From: Gammaproteobacteria bacterium
GTDB taxonomy: Bacteria; Pseudomonadota; Gammaproteobacteria; SZUA-229
Assembly (NCBI GenBank): GCA_016764035.1
Contig: JAESSQ010000118.1
Span: 1 to 5,660 of the forward strand
DNA: 5,660 nt
Direction of reading: 5' to 3'
How positions within the stretch are numbered: position 1 is the stretch's first letter; each line of letters begins with the position of its first letter. Below, piece after piece: positions 1-5,660 of the stretch. The translations under genes were made by a program, and so were the position numbers. Under the pieces are notes generated by a model. The model had not been told where the DNA came from, searched no databases, and saw only the letters and a list, made by a program, of their open reading frames with translations.

Positions 1-1256
1 ATATCCGAAATTTTAAAGCACGTAATCAGCACCGGTTTAGGCTTATCGTGCTCTCGGATAATCGCGATAACTTCGTCAATATTAAGAAACGCAATCAACA
101 ACGCATCCAGTATATGTAGGCGTTTGTTAACTTTATCCAGACGCCATTGTAAGCGGCGGCGCACGGTAACGGTTCGAAATTTCAACCATTCTTCGATTAA
201 TGAACGTAGGTCTTTAACCTGTGGCCGACCATTAATACCGATCATGTTCATGTTGACGCGATAACTACGCTCAAGACCTGTAGTTGCAAATAAATGCGCC
301 ATTAACTCATCGATGTTGACACGATTGGAACGAGGCATGATAACCAGACGTGTCGGATTTTCATGATCAGACTCATCACGCAGATCTTCCACCATGGGCA
401 ATTTTTTCGCCGTCATCTGTGCAGCAATTTGCTCCAGTATCTTATTGCCCGAGACTTGATATGGCAGCGCGGTCACAATCACTGCACCGTCTTCCATCTC
501 ATAACATGCTCGCTGCCTTATACCACCTCGGCCTGTTTTATATATTTCCAGCAAGTCTTCTTTAGGCGTAATAATCTCGGCCTCGGTTGGATAATCGGGC
601 CCTTTGATATGCTCACACAATTCCTCAAGTGTCGATTTCGGATGCTCCAGTAAACGCAGGGTAGCACTCGCTACTTCTCGCAAATTATGCGGCGGAATAT
701 CCGTTGCCATACCTACAGCAATGCCTGTGCCACCGTTTAATAAAACATTAGGCAGTCGTGCGGGCAGCGTTTCTGGCTCTTCCAAACTACCATCAAAATT
801 TGGCTTCCAGTCAACCGTTCCCTGACCAAGTTCATTCAGCAGAACTTCAGCATACGGTGCAAGACGTGATTCGGTATAGCGCATGGCAGCGAATGATTTA
901 GGATCATCAGGCGCGCCCCAGTTTCCCTGACCATCAACCAACGGGTAGCGATAAGAAAATGGCTGTGCCATCAACACCATCGCCTCGTAGCAAGCACTAT
1001 CTCCATGCGGATGGTATTTACCCAAAACATCACCAACCGTTCGAGCAGACTTTTTATGTTTGGACGACGCGTTTAAGCCAAGCTCTGACATGGCAAAAAC
1101 GATTCGTCGCTGCACCGGTTTTAATCCGTCACCGATATACGGTAAGGCCCGATCTAAAATGACGTACATGGAATAATCGAGGTATGCGCGTTCAGTAAAT
1201 TCAGACAACGGCAGTTGTTCTATACCTTCAAATTCTAGTTCTGATTGTGAGCTCAT
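1..1256 (-). CDS. parC: DNA topoisomerase IV subunit A, N-terminal part (runs off the left edge)
   Basis: ParC is the DNA-breaking and rejoining subunit of topoisomerase IV; with ParE it decatenates daughter chromosomes in the cytoplasm. The frame is open without interruption from the ATG at 1256 to base 1, giving 418 residues; the rest of the breakage-reunion domain and the C-terminal DNA-wrapping domain lie outside the window. Visible landmarks are the winged-helix region with GDGLKPVQRRI (about 42-52), the quinolone-resistance-determining stretch GDVLGKYHPHGDSACYE (75-91), the AAMRYTE motif with catalytic Tyr127 and preceding Arg126, and GIAVGMATDIPPHN (about 178-191) with the DNA-bending Ile. 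Ser87 and Glu91 are the residues expected in quinolone-susceptible enzymes. The start is fixed by an in-frame TAA nine bases upstream. No good Shine-Dalgarno precedes it; the leader is AT-rich. GyrA is the alternative, but the sequence around the active site is ParC-like and parE lies directly upstream. Confidence 0.97.
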   Translation of the reverse strand, partial: MSSQSELEFEGIEQLPLSEFTERAYLDYSMYVILDRALPYIGDGLKPVQRRIVFAMSELGLNASSKHKKSARTVGDVLGKYHPHGDSACYEAMVLMAQPFSYRYPLVDGQGNWGAPDDPKSFAAMRYTESRLAPYAEVLLNELGQGTVDWKPNFDGSLEEPETLPARLPNVLLNGGTGIAVGMATDIPPHNLREVASATLRLLEHPKSTLEELCEHIKGPDYPTEAEIITPKEDLLEIYKTGRGGIRQRACYEMEDGAVIVTALPYQVSGNKILEQIAAQMTAKKLPMVEDLRDESDHENPTRLVIMPRSNRVNIDELMAHLFATTGLERSYRVNMNMIGINGRPQVKDLRSLIEEWLKFRTVTVRRRLQWRLDKVNKRLHILDALLIAFLNIDEVIAIIREHDKPKPVLITCFKISD

Positions 1257-1357
1257 AAATTTTTATAATGAATTAAGTGTGTAAACAGTGAGGAATCAAT
1301 CATTTTTCTTGCCATAGCACTTTCTGGCACTTTCTGGCACGATATTACAGGCAAACA
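1257..1357 (-). other. parE-parC intergenic gap with a continuous open frame
   Basis: This 101-base spacer separates the parE stop from the parC start on the same strand. I see no intrinsic terminator: the only stem (TGCCA with TGGCA around a 10-base loop) is short, and no T-run follows it. Read in the parE frame after its TAA, the spacer has no further stop until a TGA at 1255-1253, which overlaps the parC ATG as ATGA. Within that frame an ATG at 1315 would give a 20-residue peptide (MARKMIDSSLFTHLIHYKNL). No convincing ribosome-binding site precedes that ATG, so I do not call it a gene. The absence of a terminator favours co-transcription of parE and parC; a separate parC promoter cannot be excluded, but I find no well-matched -35/-10 pair. 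Confidence 0.5.
1317..1340. repeat. short tandem repeat, 10-base unit, about 2.4 copies
   Basis: On the plus strand the unit TTTCTGGCAC occurs twice in perfect tandem (1321-1330 and 1331-1340) and is preceded by GCAC, the last four bases of a further copy. It sits in the parE-parC spacer, about 17 bases beyond the parE stop. Its function is unknown; replication slippage is a sufficient explanation, and copy number may vary between strains. Confidence 0.8.
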
Positions 1358-3241
1358 TTAAATGTCTGCCAGTGCACCTTTTTTCTCTAACCAGGCTTTT
1401 CTATCACCGGCACGTTTTTTCGCTAATAACATATCCATCATGCTATGACTTTTGCCACCCTCGCCTAGGGTTAACTGCACCAGGCGCCTGGTATCGGGTG
1501 ACAAGGTGGTAACGCGCAGTTGCATGGGGTTCATTTCGCCCAAACCTTTAAAGCGTGTCACGCTAATTTTGCCGCGTTTCTTTTCAGCCTCGATACGATT
1601 GAGTATGCCTTGTTTTTCAGCTTCATCCAGTGCATAAAAAACTTCTTTTGCAACATCAATACGAAACAGTGGCGGCATCGCGACATAGATGTGTCCAGCC
1701 TCAACTAATGGCTTGAAATGTCTGAGAAATAATGCGCATAATAATGTTGCGATATGGTAACCGTCAGAATCGGCATCCGCCAGAATACAAATTTTTCCAT
1801 AACGCAAATCTTTTAAATCTGATGAGCCGGGATCAACGCCAATAGCGACTGAAATATCATGCACTTCCTGCGAAGCTAAAACCTGATCAGGCTCAACTTC
1901 CCATGTATTAAGAATTTTTCCACGCAACGGCATAATCGCCTGAAACATTCGGTCACGGGCCTGCTTCGCACTACCACCCGCGGAGTCCCCCTCTACCAGA
2001 AATAATTCTGTACGGCTAAGGTCTTGTGTAGAACAGTCCGATAATTTACCAGGCAGTGCTGGCCCACTGGTAACTTTTTTACGTATAACTTTTTTGCCCG
2101 CTCGCAGGCGCTTCTGTGCGTTTTCGATGGCCAGCATGGCGATGGCTTCGCCTGCTTCCGTGCACTGATTTAACCACAGACTAAACGCGTCTTTAACGAC
2201 ACCGGCAACAAAGGCTGCGCATTCACGAGATGATAGCCGCTCTTTTGTCTGTCCCGAAAATTGTGGATTAGCTAGTTTAACTGACAACACATAGCAGACC
2301 TTATCCCAGACATCTTCCGGGCTAAGTTTTACACCCCGTGGCAGTAGGCTTCGAATCTCACAAAACTCGCGTAAAGCTTCGGTTAAGCCGGTACGTAAAC
2401 CATTGACATGGGTTCCACCTAACGCTGTTGGAATCAAATTAACGTATGACTCTGTCGTCAGATCACCGGCATCAAGTTGCCAGGTTAATGCCCAATCAAC
2501 GGCTTCCGTTGAACTTGCCATACTGCCAATAAATGGCTCAGCAGGTAAGCATTCTTTATCAAACAGATTCTCACCTAAATAATCCGCCAGCCCACCTTCA
2601 TAAATCCAACTTTGCTTCTCGGCTGTTTTTTCTTCGGTAAAACTGACTTCTAGCCCCGAACACAATACCGCTTTGGCTCGCAGCACATGTTTTAATTTAC
2701 TGATAGAAAAAACCGGTGTATGAAAATATTTTTTCTCAGGCCAGAAATGAATTTTAGTACCCGTATTACGTTTACCGACACTACCTGTTTTTTTCAACTT
2801 TTTAGTTTTAGCACCATGCGCAAACGACATCTCATACACCGATCCGTCACGACGAACTTCGACATCAACCAGTGACGATAAGGCGTTGACCACCGAAACA
2901 CCCACGCCGTGCAAGCCACCGGAGAACTCATAGTTTTTATTAGAAAATTTTCCGCCCGCATGTAACCGTGTAAGGATGACTTCAATACCGGGAACACCTT
3001 CTTCAGGATGAATATCCACAGGCATACCACGACCGTCATCTGTCACGCTGACAGAACCATCTTTAAACAAAATAACATCGATCTTACTGGCATGACCTGC
3101 AATCGCTTCGTCAACACTGTTATCGATAACTTCCTGCGCCAGATGATTAGGTCGACTGGTATCGGTGTACATACCCGGGCGTTTCTGTACGGGTTCGAGG
3201 CCTGTTAATACCTCAATCGACGAGGCATCGTACTTGCTCAT
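1358..3241 (-). CDS. parE: DNA topoisomerase IV subunit B (ATPase subunit)
   Basis: ParE binds and hydrolyses ATP and carries the TOPRIM metal site of topoisomerase IV, driving strand passage through the break made by ParC. All family landmarks are present in order: the GHKL ATPase motif EVIDNSVDEA (37-46, general-base Glu37 and Mg-binding Asn41), DDGRGMP (68-74), the ATP-lid segment HAGGKFSN followed by GGLHGVGVSVVNALS (94-122), the transducer motif QTKERLSS with Lys333 (331-338), TOPRIM motif VEGDSAGGSAKQARDR (416-431, Glu417) and DADSDG (489-494), then RFKGLGEMNPMQL (563-575). The length of 627 residues fits ParE (E. coli about 630) and excludes the roughly 800-residue Gram-negative GyrB with its TOPRIM insert. 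DADSDG is followed by Tyr where I recall Leu in E. coli. The start is certain, since a TAA stop lies immediately before the ATG. A weak AGTGAG lies nine bases upstream. parC follows on the same strand, so the pair probably forms an operon. Confidence 0.98.
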   Translation of the reverse strand: MSKYDASSIEVLTGLEPVQKRPGMYTDTSRPNHLAQEVIDNSVDEAIAGHASKIDVILFKDGSVSVTDDGRGMPVDIHPEEGVPGIEVILTRLHAGGKFSNKNYEFSGGLHGVGVSVVNALSSLVDVEVRRDGSVYEMSFAHGAKTKKLKKTGSVGKRNTGTKIHFWPEKKYFHTPVFSISKLKHVLRAKAVLCSGLEVSFTEEKTAEKQSWIYEGGLADYLGENLFDKECLPAEPFIGSMASSTEAVDWALTWQLDAGDLTTESYVNLIPTALGGTHVNGLRTGLTEALREFCEIRSLLPRGVKLSPEDVWDKVCYVLSVKLANPQFSGQTKERLSSRECAAFVAGVVKDAFSLWLNQCTEAGEAIAMLAIENAQKRLRAGKKVIRKKVTSGPALPGKLSDCSTQDLSRTELFLVEGDSAGGSAKQARDRMFQAIMPLRGKILNTWEVEPDQVLASQEVHDISVAIGVDPGSSDLKDLRYGKICILADADSDGYHIATLLCALFLRHFKPLVEAGHIYVAMPPLFRIDVAKEVFYALDEAEKQGILNRIEAEKKRGKISVTRFKGLGEMNPMQLRVTTLSPDTRRLVQLTLGEGGKSHSMMDMLLAKKRAGDRKAWLEKKGALADI

Positions 3242-3272
3242 TTAGGTAGACTCACTGTGTTGTACCCTGGTT

Positions 3273-3287
3273 ATTAAAATTATTATG
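3273..3287 (-). promoter_or_regulatory. candidate -10 region for parE
   Basis: On the minus strand, about 30-45 bases before the parE ATG, there is an AT-rich stretch with two -10-like hexamers, CATAAT (3287-3282) and TTTAAT (3278-3273). Neither has a good -35 at normal spacing. The nearest candidate, TGCAAA, lies 19 bases upstream of CATAAT and falls inside the terminal repeat of the neighbouring foldback element, which raises the possibility that the insertion supplied part of the promoter. This is a weak, consensus-only call. Confidence 0.2.
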
Positions 3288-3300
3288 GGTTAACTAACAT

Positions 3301-3440
3301 GAGAGCTTTGCACGAAGCATCTTTTCCGTCATTGCTACGTTAAAAATGGTCTCAAAATGCTCATTTACACTGTGTAAACTGCGCTTTTTCAACAATTTTT
3401 GCCTTGCACTGCCAAAAAATCTACATCGTGCAAAACTCTC
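3301..3440. mobile_element. MITE-like foldback element 1 (140 bases) with 5-base target duplication
   Basis: The left terminus GAGAGCTTTGCACGA (3301-3315) and right terminus TCGTGCAAAACTCTC (3426-3440) are inverted repeats matching at 14 of 15 positions. Directly outside both ends is the same pentamer, AACAT (3296-3300 and 3441-3445), as expected of a target-site duplication. The element is imperfectly self-complementary along much of its length. Its exact centre is the palindrome TTTACAC-T-GTGTAAA (3364-3378), so the whole unit can fold into one long hairpin. It has no coding capacity, so movement would need a transposase supplied elsewhere. I cannot assign it to an insertion-sequence family. 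A palindromic intergenic repeat of the REP/ERIC kind is the alternative, but the flanking duplication favours transposition. Confidence 0.75.
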
Positions 3441-3499
3441 AACATTTATTTCGTGCCACTTTACCACCTGCATATTTTGCCAGCAACAGAACTTCTATA

Positions 3500-3657
3500 G
3501 GGTACCTCTAATAATTCTGTTTGGATAGATTTGTGCTTGAAATACCCAAGAACAAGGCGAAGATCGTAACAAATAGCCAGCTATTTGTAAGATTTTCAAC
3601 GAAGTTATTGGGTATTTCAAGTACGGAGATGCCACGCATGAACTATTAGAGGTGCCC
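3500..3657. mobile_element. MITE-like foldback element 2 (158 bases) flanked by TATA
   Basis: The left end GGGTACCTCTAATAATTC (3500-3517) and the inverse complement of the right end, GGGCACCTCTAATAGTTC (3657-3640), match at 16 of 18 positions. TATA flanks both ends (3496-3499 and 3658-3661); the duplication could be TATA or just TA, because that tetramer is itself palindromic. Inside is a perfect 14-base inverted repeat, CTTGAAATACCCAA (3536-3549) with its complement at 3608-3621. At the exact centre is an 18-base hairpin, CAAATAGCCAGCTATTTG (3570-3587), with 8-base arms. There is no open frame of note. A short element with a TA-type duplication would fit non-autonomous derivatives of families such as IS630/Tc1 or part of IS5, but that assignment is inference. 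The right end lies 37 bases before the helicase start codon. Confidence 0.77.
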
Positions 3658-3694
3658 TATAGCCTATTTCGAAAACTAACGATAAACTGCGCAC

Positions 3695-5536
3695 ATGCCA
3701 ACAATAAGTAAAAGCACGAACAGCCTTGATGCCTGTAACCCCGCATATAACGCTACGGTATCCGCCTCGGCAGGTAGCGGTAAAACCTGGTTATTAATCA
3801 CCCGCATCGTCCGTCTGCTCATCGATGACGCTGAGCCAGGCAACATCATCGCTCTGACCTTCACGCGTAAAGCAGCCGGCGAGATGCAGATTCGATTAAA
3901 TCAACGGTTATATGAAATGGCAACGGCTGATGATATTTCACTAAAAGCTATTTTACAGTTAATGGGCAGCAACACAGACGCGCAATCGTTGGTCACTGCT
4001 CGTGGCCTCTACGAAAAATCGATGCACAGTTTGTATCCGATACGCATTCAGACGTTTCATTCATTCTGCCAGGACATTCTTTCACGTTTTCCTCTCGAAG
4101 CTAATATCCCACCGGGTTTTGAATTAACGGAAGATAGCAGTCTGTTAGAACGACAGGCCTGGCAAACACTATTCAATGACGCTGATAAAAATCCTCAATT
4201 AGATGATGCTCTGGATTTCATCATGCAGACATGTAATGGCCCAGACAATACACATACGGCTCTAAGTAATTTCTTATCTCACCGTAGTGACTGGTGGGCA
4301 TATACTGCTCAAACAAATAACGCCATTAACTTTGCTAATGATGAACTAACCAAGACATTACACATCGATGAAAATCTGCAGCCACAAGCCGATTTTTTTA
4401 AGCAACAAACCATAACCAATCTAAAAATATTCGCTAATCTTCTACTCGAGATTAACAACAAAACCAGTATAAAACACGCTGCAAGTATTACTAATGCGCT
4501 AAATCAAACCTTAGATAACGACAACGATGAAAGCATTAGCTTTGCATTAATAATATCGGCTTTCATAAAAAAAGATGGCGACATTTTGAGCCAGGGTCGT
4601 AAATACACTGCGGCATTAGAAAAAAAACTGGGCGATGAAAATGCGCAGCGCTTTATCGAGTTACACCAAAAGATTGCTGATGACGTTCAAAGTGTTATCG
4701 AACAGTTAAAACGTTTACTTACGTTATCCATAAATAAAGCGTGGTACCGAGCAGGCGCACACTATATTGAAATATTTCAGCGTTTGAAAAAAGAGATGCG
4801 ACTACTCGATTTTACCGATCTCGAGTGGAAGTGTTACCAATTATTACAACACGCCGACAATGCACACTGGGTGCAATATAAAATTGATCAACGTATCGAT
4901 CATCTACTTATTGATGAATTTCAGGACACCAATCCGACGCAGTGGCACTTACTGTCACCGATACTGGAAGAAATTGCCGCCAACCCCGAACAACGTCCTC
5001 GCAGTGTTTTTCTGGTCGGTGATGAAAAACAGTCCATCTACAGTTTCCGGCGAGCAAACCCTGCATTACAGGCTCAGGCCAGTTCATGGTTAGCCGAAAA
5101 TCTTAATGCGAAGGCAACACCATTGGACTTTTCCCGACGTTCATCCGCTGCCATTATCCATTGTGTAAATCAAATATTCGAGCAAGATTACGTCAAAAAC
5201 CTCATGCCAGGCTATACCACGCATGGTACTCATCTTGACGTTTTACCCGGCCGGGTTCAGCTGCATGATTTATTTGAAGAAGATGAAAGCGACGCTAAAG
5301 AAGACACAGCTGCCGATGAACCGGTTTATTTTCGCAATCCACTCGAACAACCAAGAAAAACTTCCAGCCTGACGCTAAGACATAAAGAAGCAGATTATAT
5401 AGCTCAACAAATCTCAACCATCATCAACACGCCAACACTCATCACAGATGGCAGAACGACCAGGCCTGCTGAATATGGCGATATTTTAATTTTGATGCGC
5501 AACCGTCTACACCTGGACATCTATCAAGATGCTTGA
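3695..5536 (+). CDS. UvrD/RecB-type (AddA-like) helicase, N-terminal 613 residues before a frameshift
   Basis: This is a superfamily 1A DNA helicase, probably the helicase subunit of an AddAB-like double-strand-break repair enzyme (COG1074). Motifs in order: Walker A ASAGSGKT (24-31, Lys30, Thr31), motif Ia IALTFTRKAAGEM (52-64), TFHSFC (120-125), LLDFTDLE (370-377), Walker B LLIDEFQDTNPTQW (404-417, Asp407 and Glu408), motif III FLVGDEKQSIYSFRRANP (439-456), motif IV-like LDFSRRSSAAII (477-488) and the second-domain strand ILILMRNR (597-604). Motifs V and VI and any C-terminal nuclease domain are not in the window; AddA-type proteins usually exceed 1000 residues. The frame stops at TGA 5534-5536, but homologous-looking sequence continues in another frame, so this is not a natural C-terminus. 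An in-frame TAA at 3683-3685 fixes the start region; no clear ribosome-binding site is seen. I call AddA-like rather than UvrD because of the long spacing between motifs Ib and II and the GDEKQSIYSFRRANP form. No addB partner is visible upstream. Confidence 0.85.
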   Translation: MPTISKSTNSLDACNPAYNATVSASAGSGKTWLLITRIVRLLIDDAEPGNIIALTFTRKAAGEMQIRLNQRLYEMATADDISLKAILQLMGSNTDAQSLVTARGLYEKSMHSLYPIRIQTFHSFCQDILSRFPLEANIPPGFELTEDSSLLERQAWQTLFNDADKNPQLDDALDFIMQTCNGPDNTHTALSNFLSHRSDWWAYTAQTNNAINFANDELTKTLHIDENLQPQADFFKQQTITNLKIFANLLLEINNKTSIKHAASITNALNQTLDNDNDESISFALIISAFIKKDGDILSQGRKYTAALEKKLGDENAQRFIELHQKIADDVQSVIEQLKRLLTLSINKAWYRAGAHYIEIFQRLKKEMRLLDFTDLEWKCYQLLQHADNAHWVQYKIDQRIDHLLIDEFQDTNPTQWHLLSPILEEIAANPEQRPRSVFLVGDEKQSIYSFRRANPALQAQASSWLAENLNAKATPLDFSRRSSAAIIHCVNQIFEQDYVKNLMPGYTTHGTHLDVLPGRVQLHDLFEEDESDAKEDTAADEPVYFRNPLEQPRKTSSLTLRHKEADYIAQQISTIINTPTLITDGRTTRPAEYGDILILMRNRLHLDIYQDA

Positions 5537-5660
5537 AACAGGCCAGTATTTCTTTTATCGGCAGCAAAAAAGGCGGCCTGCTGGATAATCTTGAAATACA
5601 GGACCTTAGTTGTTTGCTCAACACCCTGATCACGCCATATAACAATCTTGCACTCGCACA
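5533..5660 (+). pseudogene. out-of-frame continuation of the AddA-like helicase (runs off the right edge)
   Basis: After the TGA at 5534-5536 the neighbouring frame, read from TTG at 5533, gives an open stretch to the last base that begins LKQASISFIGSKKGG and goes on with LLDNLEIQDLSCLLNTL. This is the pattern expected right after RNRLHLDIYQDA in AddA/UvrD-type helicases, where the strand of the second RecA-like domain is followed by a short helix, a variable Gly-rich loop and the helix LLxxxEIxDL. The simplest reading is one lost base in a T-run (GCT-TTG-AAA reduced to GCTTGAAA), which makes the gene a pseudogene, or else an error in the sequence. No slippery heptamer suggests programmed frameshifting. 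Confidence 0.8.

Larger units (their letters stand above)
3242..3694. other. divergent intergenic region between parE and the helicase gene
   Basis: This 453-base region must hold the start signals for parE (leftward) and the helicase gene (rightward). About two thirds of it is made of two unrelated foldback elements, 3301-3440 and 3500-3657. What remains is 59 bases next to parE, about 59 bases between the elements and about 37 bases before the helicase start. A 60-codon open frame across the two elements (3346-3528) has no protein character. No convincing Shine-Dalgarno precedes the helicase ATG, and no clear promoter is visible on that side. No RNA gene is recognisable. Confidence 0.7.

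Noticed and set aside
350..1162. Several short plus-strand open frames (60-96 codons) across parC
   Set aside because: They lie opposite a continuous, highly conserved ParC frame and show no recognisable protein features.
1300..1345. Intrinsic terminator between parE and parC
   Set aside because: The only stem is five base pairs with a 10-base loop and no following T-run on the minus strand.
2794..3039. 81-codon minus-strand open frame inside parE in another frame
   Set aside because: It overlaps the conserved ATPase domain of ParE in the wrong frame; a shadow frame.
1358..3241. GyrB instead of ParE
   Set aside because: At 627 residues it lacks the large TOPRIM insert of Gram-negative GyrB, is followed by a ParC-type subunit, and its motifs read as ParE throughout.
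3346..3528. 60-codon plus-strand open frame in the intergenic region
   Set aside because: It spans most of one foldback element and enters the next, has no ribosome-binding site, and its composition (many Phe, Cys, Leu) reflects AT-rich repeat DNA rather than a protein.
3301..3662. CRISPR array or paired tandem repeats
   Set aside because: The repeats are inverted pairs with one centre each, differ between the two elements, and there is no regular direct-repeat and spacer pattern.
5528..5540. Programmed -1 frameshift in the helicase gene
   Set aside because: The junction GATGCTTGAAACA contains no X-XXY-YYZ slippery heptamer, and family members are read in one frame; a lost base or sequence error is simpler.

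Overview
The window holds three protein genes of gammaproteobacterial type. On the minus strand lies the topoisomerase IV pair: parE (complete, 627 residues) followed by parC (418 N-terminal residues, running off the left edge). Diverging from parE on the plus strand is a large UvrD/RecB-type superfamily 1 helicase that most resembles the AddA (COG1074) group. The translated ParC and ParE read very close to the Escherichia coli proteins as I remember them, and GC content looks moderate to low. A gammaproteobacterium is therefore the best guess; the genus cannot be told from this sequence.

Layout from left to right: parC (1-1256, minus); a 101-base gap (1257-1357) carrying a short tandem repeat and an open frame that ends on the parC start codon; parE (1358-3241, minus); a 453-base divergent intergenic region (3242-3694); then the helicase gene (3695 to the window end, plus). 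The helicase reading frame breaks at about 5533, where one base appears to be missing, and similarity-like sequence continues in another frame to the last base.

The most informative non-coding finding is in the 453-base region. It contains two different foldback elements without coding capacity, each shaped like a miniature inverted-repeat transposable element (MITE). The first (3301-3440) has 15-base terminal inverted repeats and a perfect 5-base flanking duplication AACAT. The second (3500-3657) has 18-base terminal inverted repeats, a perfect 14-base internal inverted repeat, a central hairpin and flanking TATA. Removing both with one copy of each duplication would leave roughly 146 bases between parE and the helicase gene.

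Functionally, ParE and ParC form the heterotetrameric type II topoisomerase that unlinks replicated chromosomes. The helicase, if intact in the living cell, would be the motor and helicase part of an AddAB-like double-strand-break resection enzyme. I see no clear evidence of a previously undescribed defence or metabolic system here; the novelty lies in the two adjacent insertions, the broken helicase frame and the parE-parC junction.
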